Source of the DNA: Vulcanimicrobiota bacterium
Lineage (GTDB): Bacteria > Vulcanimicrobiota > Vulcanimicrobiia > Eremiobacterales > Eremiobacteraceae
DNA length: 18,215 nt
Direction: 5' to 3'
Assembly (NCBI GenBank): GCA_019232725.1
Contig: JAFANK010000316.1
Coordinates: 1 to 18,215 of the forward strand
Shown here: in pieces, positions 1-13,143 of the stretch
Layout: each line of letters begins with the position of its first letter
Position numbering within the stretch: position 1 is the first letter of the stretch
Position numbers and translations under genes: made by a program
Notes under the pieces: generated by a model
What the model saw: the letters and a program-made list of their open reading frames with translations, nothing else
Databases searched by the model: none
Told to the model about the DNA's origin: nothing

Positions 1-2826
<2,826 letters not shown>

Positions 2827-2833
2827 TCACTCA

Positions 2834-2893
2834 CCTGGGCGCGCCGTGAAGTCGCACCCCTATCACGGGCGCGACTAAAAGTCGCGCCCCTAC
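2834..2893 (-). repeat. Two tandem 30-bp palindromic units in the rpoB-rpoC gap
   Basis: Read on the minus strand, two units follow each other with a 30-bp period: one begins GTAGGGGCGCGACTT (2893 downward) and the next ATAGGGGTGCGACTT (2863 downward). The first folds into a perfect 9-bp stem, GGGCGCGAC with GTCGCGCCC (2867-2875 and 2881-2889), around a 5-nt loop. The second forms a 7-bp stem with one G-U pair (2837-2843 and 2853-2859). Neither is followed by a T-run, so they are not classic terminators. The second stem ends at the base next to the rpoC Shine-Dalgarno (2831-2836). The form resembles short dispersed palindromes (REP-like elements) found in many genomes; whether this one is dispersed cannot be seen here. 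It could also shield transcript ends or affect rpoC translation. Confidence 0.75.
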
Positions 2894-2903
2894 ATTATTA
2901 GGG

Positions 2904-6749
<3,846 letters not shown>

Positions 6750-6786
6750 ACTCTTAGAAGCACTACCTTCGCGCTTATCGCGGACC

Positions 6787-6810
6787 GCGTGCCGATGCCG
6801 GCACGCTTTT
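6787..6810 (+). terminator. Perfect 8-bp hairpin followed by TTTT (plus-strand terminator form)
   Basis: On the plus strand, gcgtgccg (6787-6794), loop atgc and cggcacgc (6799-6806) form a perfect 8-bp GC-rich stem followed at once by TTTT (6807-6810). This is the shape of an intrinsic terminator for plus-strand transcription. No plus-strand gene ends here; the region is the leader of rpoB, which runs the other way. In the rpoB mRNA the same stem would sit about 38 nt before the start codon, preceded by AAAA and lacking a U-run. It may stop antisense transcription, or be a structural element of the leader. Confidence 0.5.
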
Positions 6811-6918
6811 ACTATGCAAGAGACGTCGTCAGCGCCGTATGCGTGCCTTGGACTCGTAAGCTCGCGTCATTTTTCGTCCGCGCGTCGACGCCGCCGCTTG
6901 CCAGGGCAGTGTGGTGGT

Positions 6919-6940
6919 GGGGCGCGAGCGGCCCCCTTTT
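6919..6940 (+). terminator. Short GC hairpin followed by TTTT in the rpoB leader
   Basis: ggggc (6919-6923) pairs with gcccc (6931-6935) around a 7-nt loop, and C plus TTTT follow on the plus strand (6937-6940). It is weaker than the hairpin at 6787 but has the same orientation, so the rpoB leader holds two terminator-like hairpins pointing against rpoB. With a 5-bp stem, chance is a real possibility. Confidence 0.3.
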
Positions 6941-7058
6941 CGTGACTGAAATGAAATCGGACGACCCGCAGGTCTGGCCGTGGTCCGCTAGAGTGAGCCT
7001 ATTCCTCTAACATCCGCCTTCAGCCGACGCGTTCGTCCAGGGTTGGGCACAGATAGAG

Positions 7059-7086
7059 ATTATAGCACAAAGGTTCGACTAGTCAA
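7059..7086 (-). promoter_or_regulatory. Strong sigma-70-type promoter for rpoBC
   Basis: On the minus strand, TTGACT (7086-7081) and TATAAT (7064-7059) are separated by 16 bp. The -10 box matches consensus at all six positions and the -35 at five of six. Transcription would start near 7051, giving a leader of about 300 nt. The promoter lies between the stop of the upstream glycosyltransferase (7192) and rpoB, and is by far the best promoter match I noticed in the window. It suggests that rpoBC are expressed strongly and independently of the glycan gene upstream. Confidence 0.85.
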
Positions 7087-7191
7087 GCCAAGGTAAAGCC
7101 CCAGCCGACTGGCCTGCTACAAACGGAACAGCTACGGAGGTAAGCCGTCCGACGGCATCCTTCCTTTATTAGGGGGTCATTGCAGCGCCGA

Positions 7192-8262
7192 TCACGCGAG
7201 CGCCCGTGCAGCCGTCTCTTCGATGACCTCGAGCGTGCGCCGAGCGGTCGTGTCCCAGCTGAGCTCGCGAGCACGCTGGGCGCCGAGCATACGCAGGCGA
7301 GTGCGCAGGTCCGCGCCGCTCAATACCTGCGTGATGGCCTGCGCCAATGCTCGCGGGTCGTCCGTCGGGACGTACAAGGCTGCATCTCCCCCAGCTTCTT
7401 TGGGGCCGGGAGCATCGCCGGCGATCACGGGGGTGCCAGCCGCCATCGCCTCGACGATGGGAAGACCAAATCCCTCGTATCTCGACACGTATACAAGGGC
7501 GCTCGCGCCGCTGTAGAGGTCGGCCAGCGCCGCGTCGTCTACCCAGCCACAGTTTCGGACGTGGATCGAGGGCGGCACCGCTGGGAGCGGATATTCGCCT
7601 GTGGCCCCGGCGATGACCAGCTCAGTCTGGGATCGCAACTGTGGCGGCAGCAAGGTCATGGCTTCAAAGACCGTGCGAAGACCTTTGCGTTCTTCAGGTT
7701 CTCCGACGAAAAGCAGATACGGGCGCGCCGGCGCTGGCGCGATCTTTTGATCACCCTCCACTCTTGACGAGAAGAAACGCTCGTCGACCCCGAGGTGCAC
7801 GACGTCGATCGTCGCGGGATCCAGCTGCAAGTGAAGAGCGAGTTCTGCTTTGGAGAACTCGGACGTGGTCAGAATGCGGCGTGCGTGTCGAGCGGCGACA
7901 CGAAATGGCCGCTGCTCGCGTTCCCGTATCCGCGCATCTGCGGGCGGCATGCTAAAAAGGCTCGCGTCATGGAGCGTCGCGATGCTCAGGTTGGCGGTCG
8001 TCCAACTCATACCGTTCCACGGGTACCACACGATGTCGGTCGTGCTCGCAGACGAGCGGTGCCGCACCGGCAGACGTATCGGCCCTAGCCCGCGCATGTA
8101 GCGCGAACGCACGAACCATGCGGCGCGCTCGGGGACGAGCAAGACCACGCTCACGCGCTGTGGCCACTTCGCCCACCGGGTGAGTATCTGGCGGACGTAC
8201 CTCCCGATTCCCCGCCGGTCGCCTACAAGATTCCACGCGTCAACGCCGACTCGCAATGGCAT
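7192..8262 (-). CDS. Glycosyltransferase family 4 (GT-B fold), 356 aa
   Basis: This is a retaining, nucleotide-sugar-dependent glycosyltransferase, probably acting at the inner face of the cytoplasmic membrane. Its N-terminal domain opens with DAWNLVGDRRGIGRYV (8-23), the acceptor-side motif common to WbaZ/MtfB-type mannosyltransferases. The linker strand FVGEPEERKG (185-194) and the C-terminal E-x7-E motif (E263 and E271 in YEGFGLPIVEAMAAGTPVIA) mark the donor-binding domain. Length is normal for the family. The ATG at 8262 gives a sensible N-terminus, although the Shine-Dalgarno is weak (GAG close to the start). The gene is divergent from the GT2 gene at 8354 and reads toward rpoB. The exact sugar cannot be told; mannose or a related hexose is a guess from the family. 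Confidence 0.93.
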   Translation of the reverse strand: MPLRVGVDAWNLVGDRRGIGRYVRQILTRWAKWPQRVSVVLLVPERAAWFVRSRYMRGLGPIRLPVRHRSSASTTDIVWYPWNGMSWTTANLSIATLHDASLFSMPPADARIREREQRPFRVAARHARRILTTSEFSKAELALHLQLDPATIDVVHLGVDERFFSSRVEGDQKIAPAPARPYLLFVGEPEERKGLRTVFEAMTLLPPQLRSQTELVIAGATGEYPLPAVPPSIHVRNCGWVDDAALADLYSGASALVYVSRYEGFGLPIVEAMAAGTPVIAGDAPGPKEAGGDAALYVPTDDPRALAQAITQVLSGADLRTRLRMLGAQRARELSWDTTARRTLEVIEETAARALA

Positions 8263-8353
8263 GCTCGTAGCATACTACAGGCTTGCGCGCGTGACGCCCT
8301 TTGCCGCAAGACGCACAAGGAGGTCACCCTGCGCCTCGCCCAAATGGTCGGAC

Positions 8354-9346
8354 ATGCCATCTTCTCCTGGCATCGTGGCCCATTTGATTGTGGGACGAAA
8401 GCCAGAACGATGCTTGGGCGCCGCCTTAGAGTCTATCGCCGGCGTCTGCGACCATGCCGTCATCAACGACAATTCCGGGTTGGCCTCGAGTGAGAACGCC
8501 GCTGTCGTGCTGTCCTCCACGCTTGCGCGCACGGGGCGACTCACGCTCGTGCGATCGTCGTTTGTGGATTTTGCCACCGCCCGCAACACCTGCCTGGACG
8601 CGACGCCGGCCGAATTCTCCCATGCCTGGGGCTTGTTCGTCGATGCCGACGAGGTGCATGGCGCGGAACTTTTGGCCATGGCCGCTCTCTTGCCGCATCT
8701 GCCGCGGGAGATCGAGGCGGTGGATGGTTACTGCCGCTTCTTTGTCGGATCGTTCTCGTGGTGGATGGACTTGCAACGCAGCCGCTGCTTCGTAAGGCTC
8801 TCACCGCAGCTGCGCTGGTCGGGCAAAATCCACGAGCGGCTAGCGCCAGTCGGCAGACGCATTGCGCTGCCGGCAGTGTGGGCACAGTATGGCCACGTCG
8901 TGCTGCCGCGCGAAGAGGCGGAAAAAAGCAAGCTCTACGCGTCCCTTGGCGCCGGCACGGCGCCGACGCAGCTGCAACTCGAGAGCCCCAACGCAACATC
9001 GGTCTGGGCACACCTGTTGCTGCATGCGCACCGGTTCCGGGGGAAGCATTCGCCCGCGATGGACATGGTCATCAAACGGCTCTCACTCGAGCGCGCTGAG
9101 CTCTTCGCGTGCGTTGACCGTCTGGCCGGGCTGCAGACACGCACGGACCGCGTGCGCAACGCTCTCCGGCGCGCGAACGCATCGCGCCTTGTCGCCTGGC
9201 GTGCGGCCGAGGCAGCCGTGCGCTGGCAGTGGCCCCCGTCGCGAACAGTTATCTCGTTTCCCTACATGCGGCGTGCCGCTGTGGGTGGACCGCAGCCGGC
9301 GCCGTCGGTGCGGGTAGATCTTACGTCAGATCAGCAGCGGGCCTGA
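8354..9346 (+). CDS. Glycosyltransferase family 2 (GT-A fold), 330 aa
   Basis: The N-terminus GIVAHLIVGRKPERCLGAAL matches the first strand and helix of GT2 enzymes. FATARNT (73-79) and the metal-binding FVDADE (D97, D99) follow, then the acceptor-side WSGKIHERL (155-163) and a YGH motif (179-181), as in LpsA/WaaE-like inverting sugar transferases. I chose the ATG at 8354 because the family fold starts right after it; the frame is open further upstream, but that part overlaps the divergent gene and is arginine/serine-rich junk. An excellent Shine-Dalgarno (AAGGAGGT, 8317-8324) lies oddly far upstream, 29 nt before this ATG, with no in-frame start codon between. The 3' end overlaps the convergent gene by 26 nt. 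The substrate is unknown. Confidence 0.9.
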   Translation: MPSSPGIVAHLIVGRKPERCLGAALESIAGVCDHAVINDNSGLASSENAAVVLSSTLARTGRLTLVRSSFVDFATARNTCLDATPAEFSHAWGLFVDADEVHGAELLAMAALLPHLPREIEAVDGYCRFFVGSFSWWMDLQRSRCFVRLSPQLRWSGKIHERLAPVGRRIALPAVWAQYGHVVLPREEAEKSKLYASLGAGTAPTQLQLESPNATSVWAHLLLHAHRFRGKHSPAMDMVIKRLSLERAELFACVDRLAGLQTRTDRVRNALRRANASRLVAWRAAEAAVRWQWPPSRTVISFPYMRRAAVGGPQPAPSVRVDLTSDQQRA

Positions 9347-10460
9347 TCGGTTCGGGCACCCCTTGGGGCGTGTGCCCGAGCGCGATGTGGTACGCGCGTA
9401 CCGTCTCGCGTGCGCTATGCTCCCAGGTCAGACGACGGATGCGCTGGTCGAGCGCGTCGCCGTGGCGCCGCGGCGGCCGCGCATATGCCCGGCGCACCGC
9501 TGCGAGAATGGATGCTGGGTCAGCCGGGTCCGCGTACTCTGCGTCGTCGCCGAAGTACTCCACCTCGGCGCCGCGGTCCGACACGACGAGTTTTGCGCCG
9601 GCTGCCGCCGCTTCGAGCGACGCGATACCCGCGGTTTCGCACCACGACACGAGCGCATGCACCTCGGTCCGCCCGAGCATGTCGAGCATCGTCGCGCGGG
9701 GGAGCCGCCCGAGGAACTGCGCCTGCGCGCAGAGCTTGCGGCAGACATCCACGAGTCCGGGATTGAAACAGGCGCCGACAATGCTGACATCAATGGGCTC
9801 GTCGCGCAGCGCATAGCATAAGCCGGTCTGGTTCTTCCGCGTCTCTACCCGGCCGACGGCCAAGAGGCCGCGCTTGTCATCGTGCCAATGCGCTGCGGGC
9901 TCCAGGCTTGCGCCGATCAACACGGTCACTAAAGGGATCTCCCGCACGCCGAGCTGCACGAGACAATCGCGCGCTTCGATGGCGCTGTTCGGGAGCAGCA
10001 CTTGCGCTCGTCGCAGCAGCGCCGCTTGCTGGCGTAACCGCTCCTCGAAATGGCGTCGCTGCCGCGCATCAAAAAAATGGTCCAGATCGCGCTCCGCGCG
10101 CAGTCGCGCGAGCTTCGGCGGAATCGCGTCAACCGTGCGCGCGTGCAAGAACATGTGCTCGTACGCGTGCGCGCGCCCGAAATATTCGCGCAAGTCCAGC
10201 CACACCGGCGAAAGCGCGACGGGGACACCGGCCTCAGCGCAAGCATCCAATTGGCGTGCGCATACGTCGGGCTGTCCGACATTGAAGACATGGGCCACGT
10301 CGTAGCCGCTCGGATCCGGCCGATCCGTTTCGACCATATCCGCGTCGAGGCCCAATCCCTTGACCGCGGCGAAGTTATCGCGTGCCAGCACCGTGTCGCC
10401 GCCGAAACGCGTGGAGGCGTCGGGGCGAACCACGAAGAGCACGCGAGGACCGGTGGTCAC
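9321..10460 (-). CDS. Glycosyltransferase family 4 (GT-B fold), about 379 aa
   Basis: The protein begins with a Rossmann strand (PRVLFVVRPDA) and a sugar-transferase-like FGGDTVL segment. AVGRVETRKNQ (about 201-211) marks the start of the donor domain, and E275-x7-E283 (ETAGIASLE) is the GT4 signature. I place the start at the GTG at 10460-10458, preceded by GGAG at 10475-10472 and 28 bp after the flippase stop codon. A longer frame opens inside the flippase gene to 10595, but the extra 45 residues are not family-like. The gene follows the ABC flippase on the same strand, so both are likely one transcript. Its 3' end overlaps the convergent GT2 gene. Substrate unknown. Confidence 0.9.
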   Translation of the reverse strand: MTTGPRVLFVVRPDASTRFGGDTVLARDNFAAVKGLGLDADMVETDRPDPSGYDVAHVFNVGQPDVCARQLDACAEAGVPVALSPVWLDLREYFGRAHAYEHMFLHARTVDAIPPKLARLRAERDLDHFFDARQRRHFEERLRQQAALLRRAQVLLPNSAIEARDCLVQLGVREIPLVTVLIGASLEPAAHWHDDKRGLLAVGRVETRKNQTGLCYALRDEPIDVSIVGACFNPGLVDVCRKLCAQAQFLGRLPRATMLDMLGRTEVHALVSWCETAGIASLEAAAAGAKLVVSDRGAEVEYFGDDAEYADPADPASILAAVRRAYARPPRRHGDALDQRIRRLTWEHSARETVRAYHIALGHTPQGVPEPIRPAADLT

Positions 10461-10488
10461 GAGGGGCGGTGCTCCAAAGACACGCGTG

Positions 10489-12225
10489 CTAAAAACTCGA
10501 CGCGGTTGGTTGAAGCATCTGGGTGCGATACAGGCGCGCATAGAGCCCGTCGCGTGCCAAGAGCTCCGCGTGCGTCCCTCGCTCGACGATCTCACCGTTG
10601 TCGAGGACGAGGATCATCGTCGCCCGGCGGATCGTGGAGAGCCGATGCGCGATGATGAAGGTCGTCCGCCCGACGAACAGCCGCTCGAGCGCTTCTTGGA
10701 TGAGCGCTTCGGACTGCGCATCCAGCTGCGAGGTGGCCTCGTCTAAGATGAGGATCCTCGGATCACGCAGGATCGCGCGCGCGATTGCGACCCGCTGACG
10801 CTCCCCGCCGGAGAGCCGGATACCGCGCGTGCCGACCATCGTCTCGTAGCCGCGGGGAAATCTGCTGATGAAGCCGTGCGCGTTCGCCAGTTTCGCCGCT
10901 TGCTCTATCTCTTCGTGCGTCGCGTCAAGCCTGCCGTAACGGATATTATGCTCGACCGTGTCGGAGAAGAGCTGTGGGTCTTGCGGCACAACAGCAAGCG
11001 ACTCCCGCAACGACACGAGCGTCACGTCGCGGATGTCCTGGCCATCGATCAGCACGGCGCCGGACGTCGGCGCGTAAAAGCGCGGAATGAGATTTGCAAG
11101 CGTCGTCTTGCCGGCGCCCGATGGCCCGACCAGTGCCACAGTATCGCCGGGCGCGACTTTGGCCGTGACGCCTCGCAGGATCTCGTGCTTTCCGTCGTAC
11201 GCGAAGCGCACGTCGTTGAACTCGACCGCGCCGCGCACATTCGCGAGACGCCGAGCACCCGGTGCGTCGGGTTCTTCTACCGGCAGATCCAGCACTTCGA
11301 AGATGCGTCGCGCACCGACGAGCGCTTTCATCAGATCGGCGAAATAGTTCGAGATCTGGTTGATCGGATTGCTCGCCGCGATGGCGAGTGTCAAGAACTG
11401 GGCCAGTTGTGCAGGTGTCTTACGGCCGATGACGAGTTCGTAGAACGAAACGCCGGCGAGGGTGAGCAAGCCGCAGGTCACGAGGAAGTCGATGACCGGC
11501 ACCTGCGTGAGCAGCATCTGCGCGAGCTTCATCGAGAGGCCGAGATACGACTCGTTGAGCTCTTGAAAGCGACGGACTTGATATGGCTCGCGTGCGAAGG
11601 CCTTGATCACGCGCATGGAATCAAGCGATTCCTGCAGGGCGTTGTTGATCTCGGCCACACCGCCGAGCGATTGCGTCGTAGCGCCGCGCACCAGACGCGA
11701 GAACCGGACCGCTGCGATCGTGATCAGCGGCGCGACCGCGATCGTGAGCAGCGTGAGCACCCAGTCGAGGTAGGCCATATAGATGAGCGCACCGGTCAAC
11801 GTCAAAAGCGCGCTACACATGAGCGGCAGCTGGGTCACACCCATCACCATCAAGTTGACGTCCATGTCGAAGCGCGTCTGCACTTCGCCACGGCTCCAAC
11901 GGTCGAAGACGGGCAGCGGTAAGAACTGGATCCGCGCGAAGAGGTCGCCGCGGATCTTGGCGATCACCTTTTGGCCGACGCCCTGCATGGTGTACGAGCC
12001 CGCGTATTGGGCTACGTTTTTGATCATGTTGAGCGCAAGGCCACCGAGCAAACCGGCCTCGAGCAGCTTGAGGCTGTGTTCCGTCACGGCTTGGAACAGC
12101 AGTGTCACCGCCTTCGCATAGCCGATAGTGGCGAGCGACGCGATCCCGGTGAGCGCGATGCCGATGAGCATCGGCACGGCCATCGGACGGACGTACGAGA
12201 ATAGCCTCTGGTAGACCATCGTCAT
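10489..12225 (-). CDS. ABC exporter / lipid-linked glycan flippase (MsbA/PglK-like), 578 aa
   Basis: This is a fused half-transporter: a six-helix membrane domain (about residues 15-300) and an ATPase domain. ATPase motifs are complete: Walker A GPSGAGKT (367-374), Q-loop Q415, signature LSGGE (471-475), Walker B ILILDE (D495, catalytic E496) and H-loop H527. The length is that of MsbA (582) and PglK. Such homodimers flip lipid A core or lipid-linked oligosaccharides across the inner membrane; among glycosyltransferases, flipping of a glycolipid is the likely job. I chose the ATG at 12225-12223, which has GGGAAG 5 nt upstream; the frame stays open to 12423, but the extra 66 residues are not part of the family. 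The downstream glycosyltransferase is probably in the same operon. Drug export is the alternative function. Confidence 0.93.
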   Translation of the reverse strand: MTMVYQRLFSYVRPMAVPMLIGIALTGIASLATIGYAKAVTLLFQAVTEHSLKLLEAGLLGGLALNMIKNVAQYAGSYTMQGVGQKVIAKIRGDLFARIQFLPLPVFDRWSRGEVQTRFDMDVNLMVMGVTQLPLMCSALLTLTGALIYMAYLDWVLTLLTIAVAPLITIAAVRFSRLVRGATTQSLGGVAEINNALQESLDSMRVIKAFAREPYQVRRFQELNESYLGLSMKLAQMLLTQVPVIDFLVTCGLLTLAGVSFYELVIGRKTPAQLAQFLTLAIAASNPINQISNYFADLMKALVGARRIFEVLDLPVEEPDAPGARRLANVRGAVEFNDVRFAYDGKHEILRGVTAKVAPGDTVALVGPSGAGKTTLANLIPRFYAPTSGAVLIDGQDIRDVTLVSLRESLAVVPQDPQLFSDTVEHNIRYGRLDATHEEIEQAAKLANAHGFISRFPRGYETMVGTRGIRLSGGERQRVAIARAILRDPRILILDEATSQLDAQSEALIQEALERLFVGRTTFIIAHRLSTIRRATMILVLDNGEIVERGTHAELLARDGLYARLYRTQMLQPTASSF

Positions 12226-12317
12226 TGACGCTTCCCAGGCAAGCCCGGCAATCCCCGCACTGACCGCGGCGAAGCCGGTGTGCGCATGCGACATCGCGGA
12301 CAGCGCGCGGACTCCCA

Positions 12318-12327
12318 TGCACGTGCA
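12318..12327. promoter_or_regulatory. 10-bp palindrome in the divergent flippase/sulfotransferase gap
   Basis: The 162-bp gap between the two divergent starts (12226-12387) contains a perfect palindrome, tgcacgtgca, 13 bp upstream of a TTGACA box. Its place between two divergent transcription units would suit an operator, but a 10-bp palindrome in GC-rich DNA can also arise by chance. No clear promoter for the flippase side was seen in the gap. Confidence 0.2.
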
Positions 12328-12340
12328 CATGCGGTGTGCG

Positions 12341-12370
12341 TTGACAGGAAGCGCGTGCGCGCGCCATAGA
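12341..12370 (+). promoter_or_regulatory. Possible promoter of the sulfotransferase-aminotransferase unit
   Basis: TTGACA at 12341-12346 is a perfect -35 box. The best -10 at suitable spacing (18 bp) is CATAGA at 12365-12370, only a partial match. Transcription would begin about 10 nt before the sulfotransferase ATG at 12388, leaving room for its GGAG (12380-12383). The position fits, but the -10 box is weak. Confidence 0.35.
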
Positions 12371-12387
12371 AGCAGGCGCGGAGCGGT

Positions 12388-13143
12388 ATGAACGCTCAGC
12401 AGCTCCCCATCTTTCTCATGCACGTCCCCAAGTGCGCTGGTTTTTCAGTCGTGGCGTTCTTAGGCCAGGCCATCGCGCCACGTGAGATATGCCCGAACAC
12501 GATCGACGGCAAATGGCGATGGGAACCTGAGCAAGTACCGGACTACAAACTCTACGCCGGACACTTCTCGGTCGACTTCGTGCGCGCGATGGGCGGGCGC
12601 GGAACGATGTTGACGATGTTGCGGCACCCGCTGGCTCGGGCGGTATCGCTCTACGACTACTGGCGCTCCTATCGCTGGGACTTCATCAACGCGAATTTCC
12701 CGCCATATCCGAACAACGGTCCGGCGGTCGCAAAGCGGTTTGCGCTGCTCGAGTTCTTGGATCAGCCGTTCGCGATCGACAACGTCTACAATCACTGTGC
12801 GCGCATGTTGCTCGGCAGCCGCTTCGACGAGCTCATGCCGGATGAAGATGCCACCATCGCCGAAGCAGCTTTGGCGCTGCGGGAGTTCGACTGGATCGGT
12901 TTTGTCGAGCACTTCGACATGTCCATCGCGCGCTTGGGTGCGCTGCTCGACTTGCCCGTTCCCAGCAGTTTGCCGCGTGAGAACGACACGGCCGCCCTGG
13001 GACGCGCAAACCCAGCCTTTGAGCCCGTCGTGCCCACCAAGCCAAGTCAGGCTGAAAAAGACAAGATCCTGGGGCTCAACCGGATCGACCTCGCGGTGTA
13101 CGACGCGGCCCAAAAACTCGTTCGGCAAGGATCGCCAGCCTGA
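12388..13143 (+). CDS. Sulfotransferase family protein (PAPS-dependent), 251 aa
   Basis: The enzyme is predicted to transfer sulfate from PAPS to a sugar hydroxyl. The 5'-phosphosulfate loop is HVPKCAGFS (12-20), the same shape as HVPKTGGTS in carbohydrate sulfotransferases of the Sulfotransfer_2 type. The 3'-phosphate-binding motif is LRHPLARAVSLYDYW (R79, S87). A YAGHF segment (56-60) sits where these enzymes have a conserved histidine. There is no signal peptide or membrane helix, so it acts in the cytoplasm, before export of the glycan. The ATG has GGAG 4 nt upstream. It heads a run of four tightly coupled plus-strand genes and is divergent from the flippase, which suggests that the exported glycan is sulfated. 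The acceptor is unknown. Confidence 0.88.
   Translation: MNAQQLPIFLMHVPKCAGFSVVAFLGQAIAPREICPNTIDGKWRWEPEQVPDYKLYAGHFSVDFVRAMGGRGTMLTMLRHPLARAVSLYDYWRSYRWDFINANFPPYPNNGPAVAKRFALLEFLDQPFAIDNVYNHCARMLLGSRFDELMPDEDATIAEAALALREFDWIGFVEHFDMSIARLGALLDLPVPSSLPRENDTAALGRANPAFEPVVPTKPSQAEKDKILGLNRIDLAVYDAAQKLVRQGSPA
13127..13142 (+). promoter_or_regulatory. Ribosome binding site that points to a CTG start
   Basis: AAGGA (13127-13131) lies 8 nt before CTG (13140-13142), inside the end of the sulfotransferase gene. The CTG overlaps the sulfotransferase stop codon as CTGA. In this frame there is no ATG, GTG or TTG nearby that would keep the first strand of the fold (KVLVISTRVPF), so this site decides the start of the next gene. 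Confidence 0.6.

Larger units (their letters stand above)
6750..7191 (-). other. 442-bp non-coding gap: rpoB promoter and long leader
   Basis: I find no convincing gene here on either strand. On the minus strand it holds a sigma-70 promoter (7059-7086) and then about 300 nt of untranslated leader before the rpoB ATG. The leader contains two GC-rich inverted repeats (6787-6806 and 6919-6935). A very short open frame of 13 codons and one of 4 codons can be read in the leader, but neither has supporting signals. Upstream of the promoter, next to the stop of the preceding glycosyltransferase, is a small palindrome GCCGT-cgg-ACGGC (7145-7156 region) without a T-run. No intrinsic terminator separates that gene from rpoB, so read-through into rpoBC is possible. 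Confidence 0.7.

Noticed and set aside
7144..7156. Terminator after the GT4 gene at 7192
   Set aside because: The palindrome gives only about a 5-bp stem with a 3-nt loop and has no T-run on the minus strand.
8180..8353. 58-residue upstream extension of the GT2 protein
   Set aside because: It overlaps the start of the divergent GT4 gene and is Arg/Ser/Pro-rich; the fold begins after 8354.
10876..11922. 348-codon plus-strand frame
   Set aside because: Antisense to the ABC flippase, whose ATPase motifs prove the minus-strand reading.
12226..12423. 66-residue upstream extension of the flippase
   Set aside because: It would overlap the divergent sulfotransferase start and is not like the family; the ATG at 12225 has a good Shine-Dalgarno and gives the usual length.
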